From: Pseudomonas sp. G34
GTDB lineage: Bacteria; Pseudomonadota; Gammaproteobacteria; Pseudomonadales; Pseudomonadaceae
Direction of reading: 5' to 3'
Length of the DNA stretch: 64,000 nucleotides
Assembly (NCBI RefSeq): GCF_031119625.1
Contig: NZ_JAVHZV010000007.1
Location: forward strand, 1-64,000
The notes under the pieces are model-generated. The model saw nothing but the letters and a program-made list of their open reading frames with translations. It was not told where the DNA came from and searched no databases. Positions 1 through 9,265 of the stretch are shown piece by piece (position 1 is the first letter of the stretch; every line of letters starts with the position of its first letter). A program made the translations under genes and the position numbers.

Positions 1-432
1 CAGAGGTCTGGGGTTTCGTCTTTTGGGGCTCGAAAGATGGAGTGGCTGTGAGAGTCCCGGAGTGCCGGCCACCGGAATGCCGGCCAGATCATTCGTCAAG
101 CTTCTATAAGAAACCCCAGATCTCGACAGAGGTCTGGGGTTTCGTCTTTGTGGGCCTGGGAAAAGCTGGAAGCCGGCGGAGGCAAGAGATCTCGAAGGGC
201 GCCTTCCTGGGTATCGCTGCGCTCAACCCAGGCTACGGGAGGAGCGGCGCAGGCATGAGTGTCTTTTGCTCAACCCTGATGCCCAGGGTAAGGCGCAACT
301 ACCTAATCGCAGCACCGCCAGGTTGGGCCGACGTAACCCTGGGGTAATGTTTGTCGCGCAGATAATCGGTATAACGGTGCGTTGCTTGTAGGGTCTCATT
401 TAGAATGGGCGACATTTTCGAGAACTCCATCC
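1..432. other. Non-coding leader region with terminators and a repeat
   Basis: No convincing gene is visible before the first PqiA-like protein. The stretch starts with the right half of a terminator-like hairpin (1-24) that recurs complete at 111-142. Around 207-239 it holds a dispersed repeat, CCTGGGTATCGCTGCGCTCA followed by a CAGGCTACG end, which recurs near 55808-55840. An open frame here (42-347) is rich in Pro, Arg and Gly and runs through the hairpins, so I do not call it a gene. Confidence 0.6.
111..142 (+). terminator. Hairpin terminator, second of two tandem copies
   Basis: Perfect 10-bp arms AAACCCCAGA (111-120) and TCTGGGGTTT (133-142) enclose a 12-nt loop and are followed by CGTCTTTG. 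The right arm and tail match bases 1-24 of the window, so the terminator is duplicated within about 130 bp. It probably ends a gene lying to the left of the window. Confidence 0.6.
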
Positions 433-1092
433 ATGCCCGAGTCGGCCGCTCAACAGTCGTTAGCTGAAGTCCCGCTGAGGGAGCTGGTTGCCTGCCATGA
501 GTGCGATCTGCTGATGCGTCGCCCTGTGATTGGCGATGGCGAGCGTGTCGAATGCCCTCGTTGCGGCTATGAGCTGTATAACCACCGCCCCCAGGTGATA
601 CGCCGCAGCCTTGCCCTGGTGCTGGCTGCGTTGCTTCTCTATATCCCCGCCAATTTCCAGCCGATCATGCAGATGACCATGCTTGGGCAGACCTCCCATG
701 ACACGGTCTGGAGCGGCGTGCTTGGGCTGTACGACAGTGGCATGCAGAGCATCGCCGTGGTGGTGTTCCTGTGCAGCATGGCGGTTCCGCTGCTCAAGCT
801 GCTTTGCCAGCTGCTGGTACTGCTGAGCATTTGCCTGAAGGTCGGCCGTGGCTATGGCCTGTTGCTCTACCGCATTTACCATCATATGCGCGAGTGGGGC
901 ATGCTCGAGGTCTACCTGATCGGCATCCTGGTGTCCATCGTCAAGCTGGCCGACCTCGCCGAGCTGTCCGTTGGCTTGGGGCTCTTCTGTTTCATCGGGT
1001 TGTTGCTCGTACAGGTCTGGTTGGAGGTGACCATGTCGCCTCACCAGATCTGGGAAGCGCTGGCCGGGGAGGATCGCCGTGCGCGCCATTGA
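433..1092 (+). CDS. pqiA: PqiA-like integral membrane protein (first copy)
   Basis: About 219 residues. Two CxxC zinc-ribbon knuckles lie near the N terminus (CHEC and CPRCGYE), followed by about four hydrophobic segments in the pattern of the paraquat-inducible protein A family. PqiA/LetA proteins are inner-membrane partners of MCE proteins in lipid transport between the membranes. I start at ATG 433; an in-frame TTG at 382 gives a longer N terminus with no family resemblance. The next gene overlaps its end by 14 nt and is also PqiA-like. E. coli PqiA is one double-length protein, so this pair looks like its two halves encoded separately. The family is clear; the substrate is not known from the sequence. 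Confidence 0.85.
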   Translation: MPESAAQQSLAEVPLRELVACHECDLLMRRPVIGDGERVECPRCGYELYNHRPQVIRRSLALVLAALLLYIPANFQPIMQMTMLGQTSHDTVWSGVLGLYDSGMQSIAVVVFLCSMAVPLLKLLCQLLVLLSICLKVGRGYGLLLYRIYHHMREWGMLEVYLIGILVSIVKLADLAELSVGLGLFCFIGLLLVQVWLEVTMSPHQIWEALAGEDRRARH

Positions 1093-1702
1093 TGCCGGCC
1101 TGATCATCTGCCACGAGTGCCACCAGCTCAACCGCCAGCAGCCCGATTTGAAGCGGCAGTTCTGTACGCGTTGCGGCGGGCGTATCCACGAGCGCCAGCC
1201 CAATAGCCTGGCCCGTACCTGGGCGCTGCTGATCACCGCCGCCATTCTCTATATCCCCGCGAACGTGCTGCCGATCATGACGGTCAATTCCTTCGGCAAA
1301 GGGCAGCCTGACACCATCATGTCGGGGGTCATCACCCTGGTCGAGAATGGCATGGCGCCGATCGCCATCGTGGTGTTCGTCGCCAGTATCCTGGTGCCGA
1401 CCTTCAAGTTGGTCGGCATCGCTCTGCTGTTGTATTCGGTACAGCGACATCAGCCGATGTCGGCTCGCCAACGTATCTTGATGTACCGCTTCATCGAATG
1501 GATCGGGCGCTGGTCCATGCTGGATATCTTCGTCATCGCCATTCTCGTGGCGGTGGTACGGTTCGGCAGTCTGGCCAGCGTCGAACCGGGGGTGGGAGCG
1601 GTGGCTTTCGCCAGTGTGGTGATCCTGACCATGCTGGCAGCACTGACCTTCGACCCACGGTTGATTTGGGATAACACGGAATCGGATGACGACCATGAAT
1701 GA
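1079..1702 (+). CDS. pqiA: PqiA-like integral membrane protein (second copy)
   Basis: 207 residues starting at GTG 1079, overlapping the preceding gene. It repeats that protein's architecture: an N-terminal CHEC...CTRCGG zinc ribbon, then transmembrane helices beginning near '[19 protein letters not shown]'. That YIPAN segment is nearly shared with the first copy, which supports an ancient duplication. It overlaps the MCE gene by 17 nt, so the three genes are almost certainly one transcript. Its likely role is the inner-membrane partner of the downstream MCE barrel. Confidence 0.85.
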   Translation: MRAIDAGLIICHECHQLNRQQPDLKRQFCTRCGGRIHERQPNSLARTWALLITAAILYIPANVLPIMTVNSFGKGQPDTIMSGVITLVENGMAPIAIVVFVASILVPTFKLVGIALLLYSVQRHQPMSARQRILMYRFIEWIGRWSMLDIFVIAILVAVVRFGSLASVEPGVGAVAFASVVILTMLAALTFDPRLIWDNTESDDDHE

Positions 1703-3992
1703 TCTGCCCACCGCCAGGACGCGTCCGGCTTCCAACTGGTCTGCCATCTGGGTATTGCCGCTCATTGCGCTGCTGATTGGCGGCTGGCTGGCCTGGCGTG
1801 CCTATAGTGAAGCGGGCGTTCAGATCCAGGTGGTCTTCGCCAGCGGCGAAGGCATCGAGGCTGGCAAGACCGAAGTGGTCTTCAAGGGCATGTCGGTCGG
1901 CAAGGTCACCAGCCTGAAGCTGGACAAGAGCGACAAGCAGCTTGGGGTGATTGCCACCCTGGAAATGAACAAGGATATCGAGCATCAGCTGCGCACCGGC
2001 ACCCGCTTCTGGCTGGTCAAGCCAAGCGTGAGCCTGGCCGGGATTACCGGGCTGGAAACCCTGGTGTCGGGTAACTACATCGCTTTCAGCCCGGGCACTG
2101 GCGAGCCGGCCTACGACTTCCAGGCCCTGGCCCAGGCACCGCCGCTTTCCGATGAGCAGCCCGGCCTGCACCTGACCCTCAAGGCCGAGCGCCTGGGCTC
2201 GCTGAATCGCGATAGCCCGGTGTTCTTCAAGCAGATCCAGGTGGGCCGGGTGAAGGACTACGAGCTGGCTGCCGATCAGACCTCGGTCGAGGTGAAGGTC
2301 TTCATCGAGCCGGCCTATGCGCACCTGGTGCGTAAACACACGCGCTTCTGGAATGCCAGCGGCATCAGTATCGACGCCAACTTCTCGGGCGTGAAGGTGC
2401 GCAGCGAGTCCCTGGCCAGCATCGTGGCCGGTGGTATCGCCTTTGCCACGCCGGAGCATCGCAAGGACAGCCCACCCACCGACCCCAGCAAACCCTTCCG
2501 CCTCTATGAGGACTTCGACGCCGCCCAGGCGGGCATCAAGGCAGTGGTCAAGCTGACCGACTTCGAAGGGCTGCAGGCCGGGCGAACGCCGGTCATGTAC
2601 AAGGGCATCCAGGCCGGCTTGCTGAAGACCCTCAAGGTCGACCCGGATCTGAAGAGCGCCACCGCCGAGTTGGCCATGGATCCGCTGGCTGAGGACTATC
2701 TGGTCGAGGGCAGCCAGTTCTGGGTGGTCAAGCCATCGATTTCCCTGGCCGGCATCACCGGTATCGAGGCGTTGGTGAAAGGCAACTACATCGCCATTCG
2801 TCCCGGTGAGCTGGGCGGGCCGCCGCGCCGCGATTTCGTCGCCCGGGCCAAGGCGCCGCCGCTGGATCTCGGCGCCGAGGGTCTGCACCTGGTGCTGTTC
2901 AGCGACACCCTCGGCTCGGTGGACGTCGGCAGCCCGATTCTCTACCGGCAGATGAAGGTCGGTTCGGTACAGAGCTACCAGCTCGCCCGCGACAACAAGC
3001 AGGTGGTGCTCGGCGTGCATATCGAGCCTGAGTACGCCAGCCTGGTGAACCGCACCACACGCTTCTGGAATGTCAGCGGCATCACCCTCAAGGGCGGCTT
3101 GTCCGGCATCGAGGTCAAGAGCGAGTCGCTGCAGACCCTGATGTCCGGTGGCATCGCCTTCGAGACCGATGACCTCAAGGCGCCCGCCGACCCCAAGCGC
3201 GTGCAGCGCTTCAATCTGTACGCCGATCGTGACGCGTCGATGAAGAGTGGTGACGCCCTGAGCATACGGGTGGAACGTGGCGACGGCCTCTCGCCAGGCA
3301 CCGAGATTCGCTACAAGGGCCTGCAGATCGGCAAGATCGAGCGGGTCGAGCTGACCGGCGACCTGCAGGCGGTGATGCTGCACGGCCGTATCACCACCGC
3401 GGCACAGCAGGTGTTGCGATCGGGCTCGCGCTTCTGGGTGGTCAAGCCCGAGATCGGCCTGACCGGTGCCGCCAACCTGGATACCCTGATTGGCGGGCAG
3501 TACATCGAAGTGCAGCCCGCCAGCCAGGGCGGCGGCCGGCAGACCGATTTCGTGGCGCTCAAGCAGGCGCCCGAACAGGTGGCCGAGGAGCCGGGCCTGC
3601 GTCTGGTGCTCAGTGCGCCGCGTCGCGGTTCGTTGAAGGCCGGCTCACCGGTGACCTACCGTGAAGTGCAGGTCGGCAAGGTCACGCGCTATGAGCTGGG
3701 CGCCACGGCTGACCGGGTGCTGATCCATATCCTCATCGAGCCGCGTTATGCAGGCCTGGTACATACCGGCAGCCGCTTCTGGAGCAGCTCCGGGTTCGGC
3801 GTCGATTTCGGCTTGTTCAAGGGCCTGCAGGTGCGTACCGAGTCGGTGGAGACCCTGGTCGCCGGTGGCGTGGCCTTCGCTACACCTGAGCCCACCGGCA
3901 ATGCGGCGATGCCGGGGCAGACCTTTGCGCTGTTCGATGAGGCGCAGCCGGAGTGGTTGCAGTGGGCGCCGAAAATCGCCTTGCCGAAGTGA
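1686..3992 (+). CDS. pqiB: MCE-family intermembrane transport protein (PqiB/LetB type)
   Basis: 768 residues: one N-terminal membrane anchor ('WVLPLIALLIGGWLAW') followed by six MCE repeats starting near residues 46, 160, 280, 395, 515 and 630. Each carries the VxFKGxxVGKV-like signature. MCE proteins stack as rings that bridge the periplasm and carry lipids. E. coli PqiB has three MCE domains and LetB (YebT) seven, so a six-repeat protein is intermediate and nearer LetB in size. It overlaps the upstream pqiA-like gene and is followed by a terminator. Whether the orthologue is PqiB or LetB cannot be settled by eye. Confidence 0.85.
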   Translation: MTTMNDLPTARTRPASNWSAIWVLPLIALLIGGWLAWRAYSEAGVQIQVVFASGEGIEAGKTEVVFKGMSVGKVTSLKLDKSDKQLGVIATLEMNKDIEHQLRTGTRFWLVKPSVSLAGITGLETLVSGNYIAFSPGTGEPAYDFQALAQAPPLSDEQPGLHLTLKAERLGSLNRDSPVFFKQIQVGRVKDYELAADQTSVEVKVFIEPAYAHLVRKHTRFWNASGISIDANFSGVKVRSESLASIVAGGIAFATPEHRKDSPPTDPSKPFRLYEDFDAAQAGIKAVVKLTDFEGLQAGRTPVMYKGIQAGLLKTLKVDPDLKSATAELAMDPLAEDYLVEGSQFWVVKPSISLAGITGIEALVKGNYIAIRPGELGGPPRRDFVARAKAPPLDLGAEGLHLVLFSDTLGSVDVGSPILYRQMKVGSVQSYQLARDNKQVVLGVHIEPEYASLVNRTTRFWNVSGITLKGGLSGIEVKSESLQTLMSGGIAFETDDLKAPADPKRVQRFNLYADRDASMKSGDALSIRVERGDGLSPGTEIRYKGLQIGKIERVELTGDLQAVMLHGRITTAAQQVLRSGSRFWVVKPEIGLTGAANLDTLIGGQYIEVQPASQGGGRQTDFVALKQAPEQVAEEPGLRLVLSAPRRGSLKAGSPVTYREVQVGKVTRYELGATADRVLIHILIEPRYAGLVHTGSRFWSSSGFGVDFGLFKGLQVRTESVETLVAGGVAFATPEPTGNAAMPGQTFALFDEAQPEWLQWAPKIALPK

Positions 3993-4066
3993 AGGCAGCT
4001 GCGCGTCGGCCCTGGGGCGTTAAAAACAGCGCTAGCTCGATGCACCGCTAGGCATACAGAAACGAA

Positions 4067-4093
4067 AAGGCCCGCGGAGTACGCGGGCCTTTG
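4067..4093. terminator. Bidirectional terminator between pqi and mks operons
   Basis: Perfect hairpin AAAGGCCCGCG...CGCGGGCCTTT with a 5-nt loop, flanked by A on the left and T on the right. It lies between convergent pqiB (ends 3992) and mksB (ends 4111), so it can serve both strands. Confidence 0.85.
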
Positions 4094-4110
4094 TCGTTGG
4101 GGCGACAGGA

Positions 4111-6945
4111 TCACGCCGGCTCGACGGCATCCTGTTCGCTGCCGGCAGGCGTTGCGGCCTGCTCGCGGCGCTTGATGTACTTCCAGTCCGCTTCGTCGAT
4201 GTAGATGCCGTTCGGGCCGCTGCCGCCTTCCAGGTCGATGGCCACGGTGGCCGAGACCTGCGGCTTCACCGAAGCGAGAATCGGCACGAAACCGAGCTGC
4301 AGGCTGGTTTCGATCAGCGCCTGCTGGTTGCGCTCGTCGATGTCCGCCGCCTCGTCGAGGTAGTAGGGCAGGCGTACCCGGCCGGCCTGGTCGCGATCCA
4401 TCAGGTGCAGCAGCAGGTACATGTTGGTCAGCGCCTTGATGGTCATCGTGGTGCCGTTGGACGCGGCACCATCGATGTCGGTGTGGATCACCGGCTGGCC
4501 GTGCACCTTGGTGATCTCGAAGGCCAGCTCGAACAGATCCTTGAGGCCCAGCTGGTTGCCGTTGGCGGCGACCAGGCGCGACAGGTAATCCTTGGCTTCT
4601 TCGTTCTTGGCGTCCTGCTCGCTGTTCTGGGTAAGGTCGAACACCGACAGGGTTTCGCCTTCTTCGTACTGGCCGGCGCTGTGGATGATCTGGTCGATAT
4701 GGCGCAGGGCCTCCTTGTTCGGCGCCAGCACGATGCGGAAGCTTTGCAGGTTGGAGACCTGACGCTTGTTGATCTCGCGGTTGAACAGCGCGAGCTGGTG
4801 CTCGAGGTTGTCATAGTCGCTGCGGATGTTGCGCAGGGTGCGGGCGATATCGGTCACCGCCGCACGTCTGGCCTTGGCCAGGGTGAGGGCTTCGTCCTGG
4901 CGGTGAGCGTAGGCGTTGACCAGGAGCTGCAGGCGGCGCTCCATGTCGTCTTCGCTGTCGAACTTGGCGACCCCCTTGAGGCGCACCTGGGCGTACAGCG
5001 CTTCGATCTGCCCATCCACGCGCTGCAGGCCCTGCCAGGTGTCCTGGTAGTCGTTGAGCAGCGGCAGCAGGTTGTCCAGGGAGTCGTCGACCGGCTCCAT
5101 GTACGGTGTACCGAACGGCAGGTCGGCCGGCAGCAGCTGGCGACGGCGCAGGGCGTCTTCCAGGGTGCGCTCCTTGGCTTCCAGGTCGGCGATCTGCCGG
5201 CCGATCAGTTGCAGCTTGGCGGAGAGCTGCTGGACCCGCTCGGTGAACGCGTCGCTGGCACGTTTGAGTTCGTCCTGGGCGGCTTCCAGCTGGGCGAGTT
5301 TCTCCAGCTTGTGCGGCTCCTCGGCGCTCAGCGTCTGGCTGCGGCGGAAGTCTTCCAGCGCTTTCTGGGCGTCGAGCACGGCCTGGTACAGCTGCTCGGC
5401 CTGGGCCTTGCTGGCGGCGCGGTCGGCGGCCACCGATTGCTGGGTCTTGAGCTGCTTGAGCTCGCGGTCGAGGCGGTCCTTCTGGTCGCGCAGGGCGGCG
5501 CGGTCGGCCAGCGCCTGGAGGGCCGGCGGCTCGATGTTGGCCAGGTCGATATCCAGGCCGGGCACCTGGAAGCGCTCGCCCTTGAACCCGTCGAGAATGG
5601 CTTCCAGGGATTTGACCCACACATCGCCGTCGTCGAGCTGGATGCCTTTTTCGCCCAGTGGCAGGCTGAACAGCTGACCGTTGAACAGGCGCATCAGGCG
5701 ATCGACATCGGCCTGGGAGAATTCTTCACGCAGGCGCGAGTAGCTGTTGTTGTCGGCGTGGTCGAGCTGCTGCTTGACCGACTTGAGGCGTTTTTCCAGG
5801 TCACGCAGGCGCTCGTCCAGGTCTTCGCTGGAGAACTGGCGGGACTGCGCCAGGGCGCCGGCCAGCTCGTCGTGAGCATCCTTGGCGGCCAGCAGCTGGG
5901 CCTCCAGCACCTTGACGTCGTCGACCAGGGCGAAGCGGTTCTTGAGCACCGCCAGTTCGCCGAGCCAGCGCTGGATCTCGCTGATCTCGCGCTCCATGCG
6001 CATCAGTTCCTGGGTGCCGCCACGCTGATCGCTCTGCAGGCTGTCCTGCTCGCCCCGGTAGTGCTCGGCCTGGATGACCAGCTCTTCCTTGCGGGCATCG
6101 GCATAGTCGTGCCAGGTGCCCAGCAGGTTGTCGAGCAGCGGCGACAGGCGATGCAGCTTGCCACGCAGTTGCTCGCGCTGGGTCACCCCGGAGGCCAGGG
6201 CTTCGATCAGTGGGCCGGCGGTGACCAGCGCCTGATAGTCCTGCTCCATGCGGCGCACGTCGCGGAAGGCTTCTTCGGTGGCGGCGATGTAGTCGACGCT
6301 GCCCGAGCGCAGGCTGTGCTCGAAGGCATCGAGGAACAGCTGCTTGAGCTTCGCCGCGGTGATCTCGCGCATATGCAGCAGGTTGATGAACAGCGCGCGG
6401 AAGGTCTTCAGGCTCTGCTCGCTGGTCGAGCGCAGCGGAATCAGGGTCAGGTCCAGGGGGATGCTGGTGTGCCCGCCGACCAGCAGGCGCCGCAGTTCGT
6501 CAGGCTTGAGCTCGTAGGCGGTGATGCCGGCCTGGCCGAGGTTCTTGAACAGTTCTCGCTGACGCAGGCAGGTGCCGCCCTGCTGGTAGTGGTCCAGGTC
6601 CAGCTCGCCCTGGTAGGCGAAGAACTGGTGACCGAAGCCGCCGCCCGGGCCGCGGCCGGCCACGCCGATCACGTGGGGGCCGTGGGGCAGGGCGACTTCG
6701 ACGAGGATGTAGCTGGTGTCGGTGGCGAAGTAGAACTTGCGCGACTGCTCCAGGCTGTACTTGCCGAAGCTCATGTCTGACATGCGCGCCAGGATCGGGA
6801 ACTGCAGGGCGTTGATCGACGCCGACTTGCCGAGGTTGTTGGCGCCGTACACCGACAGCGGGTTTTCCAGCGGAAACAGGCCGAGGCTGTAGCCGGCGGT
6901 GTTGAGCAGCGCGAAGCGGCGGATACCGTAGCGTTCCTGGGTCAT
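4111..6945 (-). CDS. mksB: MksB, SMC-like ATPase of the MksBEF condensin
   Basis: 944 residues. An ABC-type head starts with a Walker A variant, GANNLGKS, near residue 35. Long heptad-like coiled coil fills the middle. A Walker-B-like YYLDEAADID sits near residue 860. This is the architecture and length of the MukB-like SMC of Pseudomonas, which with MksE and the kleisin MksF condenses and segregates the chromosome. Its ATG overlaps the mksE stop (ATGA). The MksBEFG/Wadjet plasmid-defence variant carries a fourth gene, a TOPRIM nuclease (MksG/JetD). None is present: a terminator and the unrelated pqi operon follow directly, so this looks like the chromosomal-condensin type. Confidence 0.9.
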   Translation of the reverse strand: MTQERYGIRRFALLNTAGYSLGLFPLENPLSVYGANNLGKSASINALQFPILARMSDMSFGKYSLEQSRKFYFATDTSYILVEVALPHGPHVIGVAGRGPGGGFGHQFFAYQGELDLDHYQQGGTCLRQRELFKNLGQAGITAYELKPDELRRLLVGGHTSIPLDLTLIPLRSTSEQSLKTFRALFINLLHMREITAAKLKQLFLDAFEHSLRSGSVDYIAATEEAFRDVRRMEQDYQALVTAGPLIEALASGVTQREQLRGKLHRLSPLLDNLLGTWHDYADARKEELVIQAEHYRGEQDSLQSDQRGGTQELMRMEREISEIQRWLGELAVLKNRFALVDDVKVLEAQLLAAKDAHDELAGALAQSRQFSSEDLDERLRDLEKRLKSVKQQLDHADNNSYSRLREEFSQADVDRLMRLFNGQLFSLPLGEKGIQLDDGDVWVKSLEAILDGFKGERFQVPGLDIDLANIEPPALQALADRAALRDQKDRLDRELKQLKTQQSVAADRAASKAQAEQLYQAVLDAQKALEDFRRSQTLSAEEPHKLEKLAQLEAAQDELKRASDAFTERVQQLSAKLQLIGRQIADLEAKERTLEDALRRRQLLPADLPFGTPYMEPVDDSLDNLLPLLNDYQDTWQGLQRVDGQIEALYAQVRLKGVAKFDSEDDMERRLQLLVNAYAHRQDEALTLAKARRAAVTDIARTLRNIRSDYDNLEHQLALFNREINKRQVSNLQSFRIVLAPNKEALRHIDQIIHSAGQYEEGETLSVFDLTQNSEQDAKNEEAKDYLSRLVAANGNQLGLKDLFELAFEITKVHGQPVIHTDIDGAASNGTTMTIKALTNMYLLLHLMDRDQAGRVRLPYYLDEAADIDERNQQALIETSLQLGFVPILASVKPQVSATVAIDLEGGSGPNGIYIDEADWKYIKRREQAATPAGSEQDAVEPA

Positions 6946-7634
6946 GCGTCTTGCTCCTGTGCGGCGCGCTCTTCGGCCAGGGCGCGGGCCATGGCCTCTT
7001 CTTCGGTTTCTTCGGCGTCATCAAGGGTGATGATCGGGTCGCCACTGTCGTCGTCGATCAGCACCGGGGCCGGCAGCGGCAGGGCGGTGCTGTGCAGGCT
7101 GGCGGCCAGGTCGCGGTCGTGCTGCACGGACAGGCAGACATCGAGGAAACGGTGCATCGGCGGCAGGAAGCGGTACACGCCGTTGCTGTCCTCGGCGAAG
7201 CCGAGCTGCGTGAGGCGGCGGATGACCTTGTCTTCCAGCTCTTCGTGGGTGGTGACTTCGGCCTGCAGGAACAGGTCGCGGTACTTGTCGAGCAGCGCCG
7301 GCAGCTCGTCACGGCCGATGGTGCCGCCATCGAGTACGGACAGTGGATCGCGGCCCTGGTCGGCCAGATGCTCGACCAGGATGAAGGTGAACAGCGCCAG
7401 GCGCTGGGCGGTCTTGTTGACCTGCGGCGCGGCCTGCTCGGGCACGAAGTAGTAGAAACCGCGCGGATCGCAGACCAGCTCGAAGCCCAGGGCGCGGAAC
7501 AGCGCGCGATACTGGTCCTGCATGCTGGACAGCTGGGCGTAGCACTCGGGCTCGCTGCGCGAGATGTGGTAGCCCTTGAACAGGTCGCGAAACGCGGCTG
7601 CGAGCTGGGTCATTTCTTTCAAATCAATGTTCAT
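6942..7634 (-). CDS. mksE: MksE, condensin accessory subunit
   Basis: 230 residues, the usual MksE length. The middle has the tandem winged-helix look of MukE/MksE proteins ('RLTQLGFAEDSNGVYRFLPPMHRFLDV'), and the tail is acidic (DDAEETEEEA). MksE binds the MksF kleisin and modulates the MksB ATPase. The gene sits between mksF and mksB. It overlaps mksB by 4 nt but is separated from mksF by 119 nt holding a dispersed repeat. Confidence 0.88.
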   Translation of the reverse strand: MNIDLKEMTQLAAAFRDLFKGYHISRSEPECYAQLSSMQDQYRALFRALGFELVCDPRGFYYFVPEQAAPQVNKTAQRLALFTFILVEHLADQGRDPLSVLDGGTIGRDELPALLDKYRDLFLQAEVTTHEELEDKVIRRLTQLGFAEDSNGVYRFLPPMHRFLDVCLSVQHDRDLAASLHSTALPLPAPVLIDDDSGDPIITLDDAEETEEEAMARALAEERAAQEQDA

Positions 7635-7655
7635 GCGTCATGCTCACGGGCAGTC

Positions 7656-7746
7656 GTAGGGTGGACGGCGCTTTATCCGTCCACCGCATGGCAATCAATA
7701 AGGTGGACAAAAGCAGGCGTTGGCTGCGCGCCCCGATCCACCCTAC
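7656..7746. repeat. Dispersed GTAGGGTGGA-bounded repeat, copy 1 (inside mks operon)
   Basis: A 91-bp element with perfect 10-bp terminal inverted repeats, GTAGGGTGGA and TCCACCCTAC. It contains an internal hairpin (GTGGACGG...CCGTCCAC) and a second internal GGTGGAC. It fills nearly all of the mksF-mksE gap. Related copies lie at 10367-10454, 20412-20498 and 60913-60970. There is no coding capacity, so it fits a MITE or REP-like element. Confidence 0.8.
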
Positions 7747-7753
7747 GTAAAAA

Positions 7754-8998
7754 TCAGGCACTGGGACGACCCACCAGGGCATAGGAGCTGATACTGATCT
7801 CATGCTCACGGGTCAGGTAGGTCTGGCGTTCCAGGCGGTCGCGCTGGAAGCGGCCTTCGCGTGACAGGCGCGAGAACCAGTACAGCAGCTCATCGGTGGC
7901 GCCCTCGGGCTCCTGCTCCAGCAGCCAGGTCATCAGGTCGGGCAGCGGCAGCGACTGCTCGCAGCGCTCGATCATCTCCCGGGCGGTTTTCGGTGCACGC
8001 GGGTTGTCGTTCTTGCGCTTGCCGCTGGCTTTCGGGAAGTGGTTGGGCTTGGCCTCGAAGCGCGCCAGGGCGTAAACGTAGGCTTCGACCTGGGAGGCGC
8101 TGCCGAGGAAGTTGCTCTGCGGCCGGGTGAACAGCGGCATGGCTGCCTGGGGTACGGCGTCGATGCCTTTCTTGCGGATCACCGACAGGGCCAACGCCGC
8201 GCCACGGGTCACGGCGTTGTGGCGGCGCGCTTCCTCGCGCAGTGGCAACAGCAGCTCGCGGGCCTTGCGCAGGGTCAGCTGGGCGTGGGTCTGCATTTCC
8301 AGGATGCGTGCGTGGGTGCGCAGCAACAGGTCATCGTCGACCAGTTGGCCAAGGCGCTGCTGTTCGCCGAGCAGCTTGAGCAGCACCTGCTCGACGCGGC
8401 GCACGCCCTGCTCGAAGGCGCCATCGGCGGCGACCAGCTGGATCATCGGTTCGACGTATTCGTCCCAGGTGGCCAGCACTTCGGCGTAACGCTGCCGCAG
8501 GGGAATCTGCCGGTCGCTGGTCTTGGCCCGTTCGGCCACACCGATCAGCGCCTGCTCGTCGTTGCCCAGCTTCTTCAATACGTCGCGCACGCGCATGTCG
8601 AGCAGGCGCAGCTGGCGCGCCAGGTCGTTGCCGTCGCGGATCTCGAAGGCGTCCTGAATGTGGCCGGCCAGGCGCTCGAGGTGGCGCAGGTAGGCTTCGA
8701 TTTCCAGGCACAGGCCGAGGCGGTGCTCGCGGCGCAGGTAGGACAGGAAGTCGTGAATCTGCGCGTTGAGCTCGAAGCGGTTGGGGCTCTTGGCCACCGG
8801 CACCAGGATATCCAGGCGGATCCACTGGTCGAGCAGGGCGGTGACATCCACCGCGGTGCTCTGTGGCGGCAGCTGGGCGGTCAGCTGGTTGCGCAGCTCC
8901 ACCAGGCTCAGGGTGCCGGCGTCGAAGCGTTCACCGAGCGGTTCGAGCAGGGCCCAGTGCTCGGCAAGGGCGCGCAATACGCGTTTGGGGTCGATCAT
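7754..8998 (-). CDS. mksF: MksF, kleisin subunit of the MksBEF condensin
   Basis: 414 residues, mostly helical and charged, starting MIDPKRVLRALAEHW. The length and position as first gene of mksF-mksE-mksB match the kleisin-like MksF (MukF relative) of Pseudomonas, which bridges the two MksB heads and recruits MksE. No catalytic motif is expected or seen. It is transcribed away from nspC, with about 265 bp between them. Confidence 0.85.
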   Translation of the reverse strand: MIDPKRVLRALAEHWALLEPLGERFDAGTLSLVELRNQLTAQLPPQSTAVDVTALLDQWIRLDILVPVAKSPNRFELNAQIHDFLSYLRREHRLGLCLEIEAYLRHLERLAGHIQDAFEIRDGNDLARQLRLLDMRVRDVLKKLGNDEQALIGVAERAKTSDRQIPLRQRYAEVLATWDEYVEPMIQLVAADGAFEQGVRRVEQVLLKLLGEQQRLGQLVDDDLLLRTHARILEMQTHAQLTLRKARELLLPLREEARRHNAVTRGAALALSVIRKKGIDAVPQAAMPLFTRPQSNFLGSASQVEAYVYALARFEAKPNHFPKASGKRKNDNPRAPKTAREMIERCEQSLPLPDLMTWLLEQEPEGATDELLYWFSRLSREGRFQRDRLERQTYLTREHEISISSYALVGRPSA

Positions 8999-9265
8999 CG
9001 CGGGACGGTCGCTCGCTTGCGAAAAAACGCCGATTGTACGGGAAAGCGAGGGGCACCTGTATTGTCACGCGGGCGTCATCCACGTGCGGCATGCTCGGCC
9101 TCGAATCACCGGCTCACGGTGCGCAATACGCCATGAAATATCCGTAAATGGACAAAATATGCTCAACGGCCTTTCGATCTCTGGCCGTTGTCGGCACAAT
9201 TCGCGTCCGCTTTTTCCAGGAGGCTGGCGGGCTCCTGTTGGCCGACCTTTATTACGGACTGCGCA

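Noticed and set aside
42..347. Open frame in the leader region
   Set aside because: Runs through terminator hairpins and a dispersed repeat, with no ribosome site and no conserved motif.
1533..3383. 616-residue minus-strand frame opposite the MCE gene
   Set aside because: Opposite-strand shadow; the MCE repeats on the plus strand are unmistakable.
4405..6780. 791-residue open frame on the plus strand opposite mksB
   Set aside because: Shadow of the mksB codon pattern on the opposite strand; Val/Gln/Leu-rich low-complexity translation with no domain.
4111..8998. Wadjet plasmid-defence system
   Set aside because: The three condensin genes are present but the TOPRIM nuclease subunit is missing.
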